A stretch of 64,000 nucleotides of DNA from Flavobacteriales bacterium (GTDB lineage Bacteria > Bacteroidota > Bacteroidia > Flavobacteriales_F > PHOS-HE28): positions 124,001-188,000 of the forward strand of contig JAEUSY010000004.1 of the NCBI GenBank assembly GCA_016788295.1, in the 5' to 3' direction. Positions 25,104 to 32,854 of this stretch are shown piece by piece. The notes under the pieces were generated by a model, which was not told the DNA's origin, did no database searches, and saw nothing but the letters and a program-made list of their open reading frames with translations. The position numbers and the translations under genes were made by a program. Position 1 is the first letter of the stretch; every line of letters starts with the position of its first letter.

Positions 25104-25613
25104 ATGTCCACACTCGAGTTCCAACAGCAACTGGTCGGACTGCGACAGCAGTTGTACTACTTCGCCCTCAGCCTGACCAAAGACCGCGACAACGCCCTGG
25201 ACCTTCTTCAGGAAAGCCTGATGCGTGCGTTGACCTACCGCGACAAGTTCCAGGACAATACCAACTTCAAGGCTTGGCTCTACACCATCATGAAGAACAC
25301 CTTCATCAATGACCACCGCCGCGCCAAGCGGACGAAGGCCCTGATGGACACCGTGGACCGCGAGCGCGATCAGGTGCGCAGGGTGCAAACTCCGGCCAGT
25401 GCTGAAGCCTCTGTGAAAATGAGCGAGATCAGCCGTAGCTTGGAGCGGTTGGACCCAGCGTTCCGAACGCCATTCACCATGCACCATGAAGGCTACAAAT
25501 ACCACGAGATCGCCGATCACATGGGCATCCCCATCGGCACGGTGAAAAGCAGGATCTTTCAGGCACGCCAGCGCTTGATGGAGATGCTCAGCGACAAACA
25601 CATCAACAACTAA
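25104..25613 (+). CDS. ECF-type RNA polymerase sigma factor
   Basis: A 169-residue extracytoplasmic-function sigma factor made only of regions sigma-2 and sigma-4. Region 2 shows LYYFALSLTKDRDNALDLLQ and FKAWLYTIMKNTFINDHRR. Region 4 shows a helix-turn-helix in HEGYKYHEIADHMGIPIGTV followed by KSRIFQARQRL. No anti-sigma gene lies next to it. Its TAA overlaps the crtI ATG, so it heads the carotenoid/photorepair operon and probably regulates it (inference). The signal (light, singlet oxygen or other) cannot be read here. Confidence 0.9.
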   Translation: MSTLEFQQQLVGLRQQLYYFALSLTKDRDNALDLLQESLMRALTYRDKFQDNTNFKAWLYTIMKNTFINDHRRAKRTKALMDTVDRERDQVRRVQTPASAEASVKMSEISRSLERLDPAFRTPFTMHHEGYKYHEIADHMGIPIGTVKSRIFQARQRLMEMLSDKHINN

Positions 25614-27100
25614 TGCCGCACGCGATCGTCATCGGCTCGGGCTTCGCAGGCCTTACCGCCGCCGCTTCACTGGCGCGGAAGGGCTACAAAGTGACCGTGC
25701 TAGAGAAGAACACCGAGCCCGGCGGTCGTGCGCGCACGTGGAGCGAGCAAGGCTTCACCTTCGACATGGGTCCCAGCTTCTACTGGATGCCCGAGGTCTT
25801 CGTGCGCTTCTTCAACGCCATGGGCGAGCGCGTGCAGGACCACTACAAGCTTGAGCGTCTGGACCCCTCCTATAGCGTGGTCTTCGGTCCCGGTGAGAAA
25901 TGGGCCATCCCAGCCGACCCCATTGCCCTGCGCGCCTTCTTCGACAGCAAAGAGAAAGGTGCCGGCGCGCAGTTGGACCGCTTCCTGGCCGAAGCCAAAC
26001 TGAAATACGACCTTGGCATGGGCGAGCTCGTCTACCGCCCATCCTTGAGCTGGGGTGAGTACATGCACCCGGGCCTGATCGGCGGCCTGCTGAAGACCAA
26101 AGTGTTCCGCAGCCTCCGCAAACATGTGCAAGCGCACTTCAACGACGCGAAGCTGCGCCTGCTGATGGAGTTCCCGGTGCTCTTCCTGGGTGCAGCGCCG
26201 CAGAACACGCCCGCGCTGTACAGCCTGATGAACTACGCCGACATGGAACTGGGCACCTGGTACCCCATGGGCGGCATGGGTAAGGTGGTGGATGCCTTCG
26301 TGCGTGTGGCCGAGAAGCAGGGTGCGACCATCCGCTGTGGCTTGCCCGTTAAGCGGATCGTGGTCGAGAATGGAAAGGCCGTGGGCGTGGAAACGAGCGA
26401 AGGCGTGCTGAAGGCCGACATCGTGGTGGCCGGCGCCGACTACCACCACGTGGACCAGGAGCTGATGCCCGAGGAGGCACGCGGCTACAACAAGGACTAC
26501 TGGAGCAAGCGCACCATGGCACCCAGCGGCCTCCTGTTCTACCTGGGCTTCGATCGCCGCCTGCCCGACCTGGAGCACCACACCCTTTTCTTCGACGAAT
26601 CGCTGGACGCCCACAGCGCCGAGATCTACGACAACCCGGCGTGGCCCAGCAAACCGCTCTTCTACACCAGCTGCGCCAGCAAGACAGACCCCAGCGTGGC
26701 GCCCGAGGGCAAGGAGAACATGGTGATCCTCATCCCCATCGCCCCCGGCCTGGACGACCGCGACGAAACGCGCGAACGCTACTACAACGTGGTGATGGAG
26801 CGCTTGGGCAAGCACCTCGGCTTCGACCCGCGCCCGCATGTGGTGGTGAAGCGCAGCTACAGCATCAACGACCTGAAGCAGGACTACAACGCCTTCCGCG
26901 GAAACGCCTACGGCATGGCCAATACCATCATGCAAACAGGTCCACTGCGGCCCAGCATGAAGAGCCGCAAGGTGAAAGGCCTCTATTACACAGGCCAGCT
27001 CACTGTGCCCGGTCCCGGCGTGCCGCCGGCGATCATCAGTGGCGAAGTGGTGGCCGATCTGATCGAAAAGGAATACGCGCCCAAACCCATCAAGGCATGA
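25613..27100 (+). CDS. crtI: Phytoene desaturase (CrtI type)
   Basis: A 495-residue FAD-dependent desaturase that converts phytoene to lycopene or a related polyene. The N-terminal dinucleotide fold is IVIGSGFAGLTAAASLARKG with LEKNTEPGGRART. The C-terminal bacterial phytoene-desaturase signature is visible in GLYYTGQLTVPGPGVPPAII followed by SGEVVADLI. Its start overlaps the sigma stop (TAATG) and its stop overlaps the crtB start (ATGA), so all three are translationally coupled. Confidence 0.94.
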   Translation: MPHAIVIGSGFAGLTAAASLARKGYKVTVLEKNTEPGGRARTWSEQGFTFDMGPSFYWMPEVFVRFFNAMGERVQDHYKLERLDPSYSVVFGPGEKWAIPADPIALRAFFDSKEKGAGAQLDRFLAEAKLKYDLGMGELVYRPSLSWGEYMHPGLIGGLLKTKVFRSLRKHVQAHFNDAKLRLLMEFPVLFLGAAPQNTPALYSLMNYADMELGTWYPMGGMGKVVDAFVRVAEKQGATIRCGLPVKRIVVENGKAVGVETSEGVLKADIVVAGADYHHVDQELMPEEARGYNKDYWSKRTMAPSGLLFYLGFDRRLPDLEHHTLFFDESLDAHSAEIYDNPAWPSKPLFYTSCASKTDPSVAPEGKENMVILIPIAPGLDDRDETRERYYNVVMERLGKHLGFDPRPHVVVKRSYSINDLKQDYNAFRGNAYGMANTIMQTGPLRPSMKSRKVKGLYYTGQLTVPGPGVPPAIISGEVVADLIEKEYAPKPIKA

Positions 27101-27939
27101 ACACCATCGGACTTTACGATAAGGTCTGCCTGAAGGCCAGCAGGCACACCACCTACAGTTACAGCACCTCGTTCTCCTTGGGCATCCGCTCGCTGGACAA
27201 GCGTTTCCATTCGCCGATCCACGCCATCTACGGCTTCGTGCGCTTCGCCGACGAGATCGTGGACACCTTCCACGGCTTCGATAAGAATGATCTGCTGAAG
27301 CGCTTCCGGGAGGACACCTATCGCGCCATCAACGAGGGAATCAGCCTCAACCCCATCCTGCACAGCTTCCAGCGCGTGGTGAACGAGTACCGCATCGAGC
27401 GCGAACTCTACGACACTTTCCTGGACAGCATGGCGATGGACCTGACGGACACCGCCCACGACCAGCGCAGCTACGAGACGTACATCCTGGGCAGCGCCGA
27501 GGTAGTGGGTCTCATGTGCCTGCGCGTGTTCTGCGAGGGCGACGATGCGATGTACCAGGAGCTCAAGCCCGCAGCCATGAAGCTGGGCGCGGCCTTCCAG
27601 AAGGTGAACTTCCTCCGCGACCTGAAGGACGACCACCAGAATCTGGGCCGCACCTACTTCCCCGGCATCGACCTGAGCCAGTGGGGCGAAGAGACCAAGC
27701 GCGCCATCGAGGCCGACATCCAGGCCGACTTCGATGCGGCGTTGATCGGTATCCGCGAACTGCCGAAAGGCGCGCGCTTCGGGGTGTACATGGCGTACAT
27801 CTACTACGTGAACCTCTTCCGCAAGATCAAGGCGCTGCCCGCGAGCCGCATCATGCAGGAGCGTGTGCGGGTCCGCAACCGGCGCAAGATCGCGCTGCTC
27901 ACCACCAGCTACCTGCGGCACAGCTTCGGCATGCTCTAA
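27097..27939 (+). CDS. crtB: Phytoene synthase
   Basis: A 280-residue squalene/phytoene synthase family enzyme that joins two geranylgeranyl diphosphates. The first Asp-rich motif is FADEIVDTF and the second is LRDLKDDHQNLGRTYFP. YSTSFSLGIRSLDKRFHSPI is the usual N-terminal block. It begins with an ATGA overlap with crtI and ends six bases before idi. Squalene synthase is a formal alternative, but the operon argues for phytoene. Confidence 0.94.
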   Translation: MNTIGLYDKVCLKASRHTTYSYSTSFSLGIRSLDKRFHSPIHAIYGFVRFADEIVDTFHGFDKNDLLKRFREDTYRAINEGISLNPILHSFQRVVNEYRIERELYDTFLDSMAMDLTDTAHDQRSYETYILGSAEVVGLMCLRVFCEGDDAMYQELKPAAMKLGAAFQKVNFLRDLKDDHQNLGRTYFPGIDLSQWGEETKRAIEADIQADFDAALIGIRELPKGARFGVYMAYIYYVNLFRKIKALPASRIMQERVRVRNRRKIALLTTSYLRHSFGML

Positions 27940-27945
27940 TTGGCC

Positions 27946-28488
27946 ATGCAAGACCACGCATTGAACGAGGAACAGGTGGTGTTGGTGAACGAGCACGACG
28001 AGGCCATCGGCACCATGGGCAAACTGCGCGCGCACCAGGAATGCGCGCTGCACCGGGCGTTCAGCGTGTTCCTCTTCGATGATCAAGGGCGCCTGTTGCT
28101 GCAACGGCGCGCTGCGGGCAAGTACCACAGCGCAGGTCTTTGGACCAACACCTGCTGTAGCCATCCACGTCCCGGCGAGCACCTGGTGGATGCTGCGCGC
28201 CGTCGGCTGATGGAGGAGATGGGCATCGACGCCGAGGTGGAGCACCGCTTCAGCTTCCTCTACAAAGCTGGCTTCGACAATGGCCTGTACGAGCACGAAC
28301 TGGACCACGTCTTTTTCGGCGACTACTACGGCACGCCACAACCTGCGCCCGACGAAGTGGACGACTGGAAATACCTGCACCCCGATGCGCTGGAGGCCGA
28401 CATGGCCGCGCATCCTGAGCAATACACCGTGTGGTTGCGTGAATGCTGGCAACGCGTGCGCGCCGAACTGGCCTTGAAGGCCGCTTGA
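27946..28488 (+). CDS. idi: Isopentenyl-diphosphate delta-isomerase (type 1)
   Basis: A 180-residue Nudix-fold enzyme that interconverts IPP and DMAPP, balancing precursors for geranylgeranyl diphosphate. The active-site Cys motif TNTCCSHPRPGE, the Nudix-like AARRRLMEEMGI and the catalytic Glu region YEHELDHVFFG are present. The ATG at 27946 was preferred over a TTG at 27940. It lies six bases after crtB. Its presence fits with MEP-pathway supply (ispF at 5.2 kb). Confidence 0.95.
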   Translation: MQDHALNEEQVVLVNEHDEAIGTMGKLRAHQECALHRAFSVFLFDDQGRLLLQRRAAGKYHSAGLWTNTCCSHPRPGEHLVDAARRRLMEEMGIDAEVEHRFSFLYKAGFDNGLYEHELDHVFFGDYYGTPQPAPDEVDDWKYLHPDALEADMAAHPEQYTVWLRECWQRVRAELALKAA

Positions 28489-28510
28489 GAACAACCCGAC
28501 CCTCCACAAC

Positions 28511-29194
28511 ATGTTGATGAAGAAGAATGGCGCGGTGATCCCGTTCGCCCTGCCCATCGAAGATCTTGAGCCCGAACAACACGCGGCATCCATCGATACA
28601 CCAATGCGCGCTGATGCGTTCGCACTGGCACCCGATGAGAAGATCGCTCGTATCGAGAAGCACTTCCGTGGCATCATGGAAACACTGGGCCTCGACCTTA
28701 CGGACGACAGTCTGCAGGGCACACCCAAGCGCGTGGCCAAGATGTTCGTGAACGAAGTGTTCAGCGGACTGGATCCCGAGACTCGCCCCGAGCCCACGCT
28801 CTTTGCCAACAAATTCGGCTACAAGGGCATGCTGGTGGAGCGCGACATCACCGTACACAGCTTCTGCGAACACCACTTCGTGCCCATCATCGGAAAAGCA
28901 ACCGTGGCCTACTTCAGCAGCGGGCAGGTCATCGGCCTGAGCAAGCTGGACCGCATCGTGAAACACTTCGCCGCACGGCCCCAAGTGCAGGAGCGCCTCA
29001 CCGAGCAGATCGCAGCCGAGCTGAAGCGCGTGCTGCGCACCGACGACGTGGCCGTGCTGGTCGATGCCGAGCATATGTGTGTGAAACTGCGCGGCGTGAA
29101 GGACGAATGCAGCAGTACTGTTACCACGCACTTCAGCGGTCGATTCGAGGATGCCGAGGTGCGGAATGAATTCCTGATCTACCACAAACGCTGA
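28511..29194 (+). CDS. folE: GTP cyclohydrolase I (FolE type)
   Basis: A 227-residue enzyme that makes 7,8-dihydroneopterin triphosphate from GTP, the entry to folate and other pterins. The zinc/active-site motif HSFCEHHFVPIIGKATVAYF, the VIGLSKLDRIVKHFA-RPQVQERLT block and the C-terminal VDAEHMCVKLRGVKD are complete. It has a ~40-residue variable N-terminal extension. It sits inside the carotenoid operon and is followed one base later by the photolyase. A pterin supply for the photolyase antenna or for photoprotection is a reasonable inference. Confidence 0.95.
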   Translation: MLMKKNGAVIPFALPIEDLEPEQHAASIDTPMRADAFALAPDEKIARIEKHFRGIMETLGLDLTDDSLQGTPKRVAKMFVNEVFSGLDPETRPEPTLFANKFGYKGMLVERDITVHSFCEHHFVPIIGKATVAYFSSGQVIGLSKLDRIVKHFAARPQVQERLTEQIAAELKRVLRTDDVAVLVDAEHMCVKLRGVKDECSSTVTTHFSGRFEDAEVRNEFLIYHKR

Positions 29195-29195
29195 A

Positions 29196-30542
29196 GTGGA
29201 GGTGAAGCCCCGCATCAGCATACACTGGTTCCGGCGTGACCTGCGGCTGGAGGATAACCATGGTTTCTTCCGTGCCCTGAGCGAGCATGGCGATGTGCTG
29301 CCGTTATTCATCTTCGATTCGGACATCCTCAGCAAGCTGGAGGACAAGCACGACCGCCGCGTGGACTTCATCCACCGCGCATTGCAGGGCATGCAGGCCA
29401 GGCTGGTGAAGCATGGCAGCAGCCTGCTGGTAGAGCATGGCAAACCCATCGGGGTCTGGAAGCGCCTGCTGGAACGGTTCGAGGTAACGGCCGTGACCAC
29501 CAACCACGACCACGAGCCCTATGCCTTTGCACGTGACAAAGCCATTGGGGAACTGCTTGCAACACGTGGCATCCCCTTACACAGCTTCAAGGACATCAGC
29601 ATCTTCGAACGTGGCGAAGTGGTGAAAGACAACGGCGGACCGTACACCGTGTACACGCCGTACATGAAGAAGTGGCGCGCGCACTTCACGCGTGAAATGG
29701 CGGCACCCTTCCCCAGCGAAGGCCACCTGCACCGCCTGTGGAAAAGCGCTCCCCTGCCGCTACCGAGCCTGGAGGACATCGGCTTCCAATCAACCGACCT
29801 GCAGGCACCGCCCAACACCTTGAGCGAGGAGATCCTGCGGAACTATGCGGAAACGCGTGACATCCCCAGCATCGTTGGCACCAGCCGTATGAGCACCCAC
29901 CTGCGCTTCGGCACGGTGAGCGTGCGCGAGCTGGTGCGTCGCAGCCTGAGGTCGAGCCCGAAATATCTCAACGAGCTCATTTGGCGTGAGTTCTTCATGC
30001 AGATCCTGTGGCACTTCCCCCACCCCGAGAAGTCCTTCAAGCCCAACTACGACAACATTGAATGGCGGCATGACGAGGCTGCGTTCAAGGCCTGGTGCAG
30101 CGGACGCACGGGTTACCCCTTGGTGGATGCCGGCATGCGCGAACTGGCCGCAACGGGCCTGATGCACAATCGGGTGCGCATGGTGGTTGCCAGTTTCCTC
30201 ACCAAGCACCTGCTGCTGGATTGGCGGTTGGGAGAGGCCTGGTTCGCTGCCAAACTGCTGGACTTCGAGCTGAGCAGCAACAATGGCGGGTGGCAGTGGG
30301 CCTCTGGCTCGGGCTGTGATGCGGCCCCGTATTTCCGGGTATTCAACCCCCGCCTCCAACTGGAAAAATTCGATCCTCAGTTAAGATATGTGAAGAAGTG
30401 GGTGCCGGAATACGGTTCGGCAAACTATGTGCAGCCCATGGTCGTTCATGAAATGGCACGCCAACGAGCCCTCGACACCTACAAGAAAGGTCTGGAGGGC
30501 GGGCTGGCCAAGGATCAACGACAAACCAAACTCTTCACATAG
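29196..30542 (+). CDS. Deoxyribodipyrimidine photolyase / cryptochrome family protein
   Basis: A 448-residue flavoprotein. The N-terminal antenna-binding domain begins ISIHWFRRDLRLEDNHGF. The C-terminal FAD domain has TRMSTHLRFG-like SRMSTHLRFGTVSVRELVRR, WREFFMQILWHFP, GYPLVDAGMRELAATGLMHN and the SSNNGGWQWASGSG stretch followed by YFRVFNP. This fits class I CPD photolyases, which repair UV-induced pyrimidine dimers using light. A cryptochrome-like signalling role is possible but less likely. Translation starts at GTG 29196, one base after the folE stop; no ATG fits better. Confidence 0.92.
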   Translation: MEVKPRISIHWFRRDLRLEDNHGFFRALSEHGDVLPLFIFDSDILSKLEDKHDRRVDFIHRALQGMQARLVKHGSSLLVEHGKPIGVWKRLLERFEVTAVTTNHDHEPYAFARDKAIGELLATRGIPLHSFKDISIFERGEVVKDNGGPYTVYTPYMKKWRAHFTREMAAPFPSEGHLHRLWKSAPLPLPSLEDIGFQSTDLQAPPNTLSEEILRNYAETRDIPSIVGTSRMSTHLRFGTVSVRELVRRSLRSSPKYLNELIWREFFMQILWHFPHPEKSFKPNYDNIEWRHDEAAFKAWCSGRTGYPLVDAGMRELAATGLMHNRVRMVVASFLTKHLLLDWRLGEAWFAAKLLDFELSSNNGGWQWASGSGCDAAPYFRVFNPRLQLEKFDPQLRYVKKWVPEYGSANYVQPMVVHEMARQRALDTYKKGLEGGLAKDQRQTKLFT

Positions 30543-30544
30543 CC

Positions 30545-30706
30545 ATGCCACGCAAAAAGAAAGTCCTCGTCCTCAGCCAACCCGTCAAGGAAGGTATCAA
30601 GGCCATCAAGGTCCGGTTGGATGCACGCACCATCATCACTGTAGCCAGCCAAAAGGCCTTGGAATTCTGGCGCCAGCGCTATCCCAAGCTGGAGGTCATC
30701 GGATAA
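30545..30706 (+). CDS. Small basic protein of unknown function (53 residues)
   Basis: A frame from ATG 30545 to TAA 30706, two bases after the photolyase stop and six bases before the SRPBCC gene. The protein starts MPRKKKVLVLSQPVKEG and ends WRQRYPKLEVIG. It is basic, has no membrane segment, no Cys and no metal motif; the middle (IKVRLDARTIITVASQKALE) could form strand-helix. The tight packing in a co-directional operon and normal codon use support a real gene. I do not recognise the family. Confidence 0.65.
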   Translation: MPRKKKVLVLSQPVKEGIKAIKVRLDARTIITVASQKALEFWRQRYPKLEVIG

Positions 30707-30712
30707 CCACAC

Positions 30713-31189
30713 ATGTCACAACACGTCCTCGAACGCAGCCAGCTACTGCCCATCTCTCTTGATGAAGCCTGGGCTTTCTTCAGCAGCCCACGCAACTTGG
30801 CCAAGATCACACCGCCCGATATGGGCTTTGTGATCCGCGAGCCGTTCGATGACAATCCCACCTATGCCGGGCAGCGGATCACGTACACGGTGAGCCCGTT
30901 GCTCGGCATTCCGCTTAAATGGGTCACGCTCATCGCCGAGGCCGAAGGACCATATCGCTTCGTGGACACCCAGGTGGAGGGCCCTTACAAGCGCTGGTGG
31001 CATGTACACACGTTCGAGGCCGTAGAGGGCGGAGTGCTCATGAAGGACCGGGTGGAATATGAACTACCCCTTGGGCCCTTGGGCGAACTGGCACACACTA
31101 TTTTTGTAAGGCAGCGCTTGAAGGCCATCTTCGATTTCCGCTTCGCGACCCTTGAACGGTACTTCAAGGAAAACAAGCGAACCAAGTAG
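30713..31189 (+). CDS. SRPBCC (START-like) ligand-binding family protein
   Basis: A 158-residue single-domain protein with the Bet v1/START-like fold expected from ISLDEAWAFFSSPRNLAKITPPDMGF at the N-terminus and a long C-terminal helix (RQRLKAIFDFRFATLERYF). Such proteins, often named cell-division-inhibitor-like, recur near photolyase genes. The fold binds hydrophobic ligands, but no ligand or catalytic residue can be assigned. It lies between the 53-residue unknown and crtZ in the operon. Confidence 0.8.
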   Translation: MSQHVLERSQLLPISLDEAWAFFSSPRNLAKITPPDMGFVIREPFDDNPTYAGQRITYTVSPLLGIPLKWVTLIAEAEGPYRFVDTQVEGPYKRWWHVHTFEAVEGGVLMKDRVEYELPLGPLGELAHTIFVRQRLKAIFDFRFATLERYFKENKRTK

Positions 31190-31211
31190 GCCGGGCGCCT
31201 GTTCGAGAATC

Positions 31212-31694
31212 ATGAGCATTTGGGCGATCATCGGCATCGTGCTGGGCACTGCCATCGTGATGGAATTCGTGGCTTGGGCCACACACAAGTATGTGATGCA
31301 CGGTTTCCTCTGGAACCTGCACGCCGACCATCATAAGAAGGACCACTATGGCTTCCTTGAACGCAACGATGCCTTCTTCCTGATCTTCGCCATTCCTTCC
31401 ATGATCCTGTTCATCGTGGGGAGCTTGAAAGGTCTTCACACGCCCTACCTCTGGATCGGCCTGGGTATTCTCATCTATGGCCTGTTGTACTTCTTCGTAC
31501 ACGAGGTGTTCATCCATCAACGCATCAAATGGTTGCGGCGCACCAACAACCCCTATTTCCTCGCGATCCGCAAAGCGCACAAGGTGCACCACAAACACCT
31601 CGGTAAAGAGGACGGCGAATGCTTCGGCATGTTGGTGGTCCCCTTCAAGTATTATCGGGAGGCGCGCAAGGCCCTCGCGCAGCAGCGCTCCTGA
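31212..31694 (+). CDS. crtZ: Beta-carotene 3-hydroxylase (CrtZ-like)
   Basis: A 160-residue di-iron membrane hydroxylase of the fatty-acid hydroxylase superfamily that adds 3-hydroxyl groups to beta-ionone rings, giving zeaxanthin-type xanthophylls. The His clusters are HKYVMH, HADHH, HEVFIHQ and HKVHHKH, with membrane helices between. The ATG at 31212 starts a hydrophobic helix directly. It is the last gene of the operon. No lycopene cyclase gene lies in the window, so the cyclase must be elsewhere. Its TGA abuts the stop of the convergent SafE-like gene. Confidence 0.92.
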   Translation: MSIWAIIGIVLGTAIVMEFVAWATHKYVMHGFLWNLHADHHKKDHYGFLERNDAFFLIFAIPSMILFIVGSLKGLHTPYLWIGLGILIYGLLYFFVHEVFIHQRIKWLRRTNNPYFLAIRKAHKVHHKHLGKEDGECFGMLVVPFKYYREARKALAQQRS

Positions 31695-32414
31695 TCAGGG
31701 CATGCCCGGTGCCGGGCAGTTCGCTGCGGGCGAATTCGGCTCAGGAAGGTCTGGGCTGATGTAAGGTATGCCCAGATCGAGCCCGCGCAGGATGAAGAGC
31801 ACTGCCATTAACACGTACGCTACGGGAGCAATGCGACGAATGGTGGTGCGCACCGATGGCGAGATATAGCTGCTGCTCACCTTCAGCCCGACAAGGGCCG
31901 GCCATGTCCCCAGGCCGAAGAACACCATGAACAGGGCGCCCGCGCCCCATCCATCCTGGGCCAGCGCCCCTGCGAGGCCCAGATAGACCATGCCGCAGGG
32001 CAGCAATCCGTTCAACACACCCGTGAGGAAGAGGCCTTCGGGCGAGGTACGCTTCAGTTGCCGGGCCATGAGCCCTTGTGCACGCATGACCAGCAGCGCA
32101 GGTCCCTGCGACAACCGCAGTCGTGACAACAAACGCGGAGCGATCAACCCGATGAGGATGGCCACTCCAAGTCCAATGGACACCACCTGCTGAAAACCGG
32201 CCAACTGAAGCCCGCGTCCGAAAAGCCCGGATGCAGCGCCCAAGAGCGCGTAGGTGATCACCCGCCCGCCATTGAGCAGCAATGCACTGGTCAAGCGTTG
32301 CAGGAAGGAATTACGAGGTGATGGTATCGCCAGTGCCAAGGGTCCGCACATACCGATGCAATGGGCACTGCTGAGCAGACCCAGTACGAAGGCCGTACCA
32401 GCCGCAACGGTCAT
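31695..32414 (-). CDS. Sulfite exporter TauE/SafE-like membrane protein of the cco cluster
   Basis: A 239-residue protein with about six membrane segments. The N-terminal motif LLSSAHCIGMCGPLALAI is diagnostic of the DsbD-like/SafE branch commonly found after ccoGH. NGLLPCGMVYLGLAGAL is a second conserved helix with a PCG motif. Proteins in this position are thought to help metal (copper) handling or oxidase maturation; this is family context, not shown here. Its ATG overlaps the ccoH stop (ATGA). It is the last gene of the cco operon. Confidence 0.85.
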   Translation of the reverse strand: MTVAAGTAFVLGLLSSAHCIGMCGPLALAIPSPRNSFLQRLTSALLLNGGRVITYALLGAASGLFGRGLQLAGFQQVVSIGLGVAILIGLIAPRLLSRLRLSQGPALLVMRAQGLMARQLKRTSPEGLFLTGVLNGLLPCGMVYLGLAGALAQDGWGAGALFMVFFGLGTWPALVGLKVSSSYISPSVRTTIRRIAPVAYVLMAVLFILRGLDLGIPYISPDLPEPNSPAANCPAPGMP

Positions 32415-32854
32415 GGAATGTGGATGCGGTCCTTGCTCAGGTAATCCACGCTGTCGGCGCGCCACTCCAACACGGCGTTGTACGCACCCTTCATGCGGTC
32501 CTCGATGGGAACATGCATGCGGCCGAGGGAATCAATGGCCACGGCGATACGAGCATCGGCGCGTGAATCGGAAGGCCGTTGTAGGTAAAGCTCCCCGCTA
32601 ACGGACTTTCCGTGCACTTCCGCAGGGAAGGAGATCACAAGCTGGTTGCCGACCACTTCCATGCGCACTGCCTCTGCGAGCTCACCGGTGCGGTTCAGCT
32701 TGTCGATCTGTTGCTGGTACTTGATCTCCTGCTCGTAATAGTTGTCCGCTACGAGCTCCTCCTGATTGAACGCTGCGCGGTACATGAACGAGGCCATGAG
32801 CAGCACAAAGGCCGTCATGACCAGAAAGATGGCCTTACCCCAGGAGAACTTCAT
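32411..32854 (-). CDS. ccoH: FixH/CcoH family cytochrome oxidase assembly protein
   Basis: A 147-residue membrane-anchored protein with one N-terminal helix (AIFLVMTAFVLLMASFMY) followed by YRAAFNQEELVADNYYEQEI, the typical FixH start. The rest is a periplasmic beta domain. FixH/CcoH is needed for assembly or stability of cbb3 oxidase. It overlaps ccoG by four bases on one side and the SafE-like gene by four on the other. Confidence 0.88.
   Translation of the reverse strand: MKFSWGKAIFLVMTAFVLLMASFMYRAAFNQEELVADNYYEQEIKYQQQIDKLNRTGELAEAVRMEVVGNQLVISFPAEVHGKSVSGELYLQRPSDSRADARIAVAIDSLGRMHVPIEDRMKGAYNAVLEWRADSVDYLSKDRIHIP

Noticed and set aside
26986-28812. A 608-codon minus-strand frame opposite crtB, idi and folE
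   Set aside because: It spans three well-supported plus-strand genes and has no recognisable domain.
25104-31694. Horizontal transfer of the carotenoid operon
   Set aside because: Apart from the AT-rich upstream gap, base composition and codon use look the same as in flanking housekeeping genes, and no tRNA, repeat or integrase borders it.
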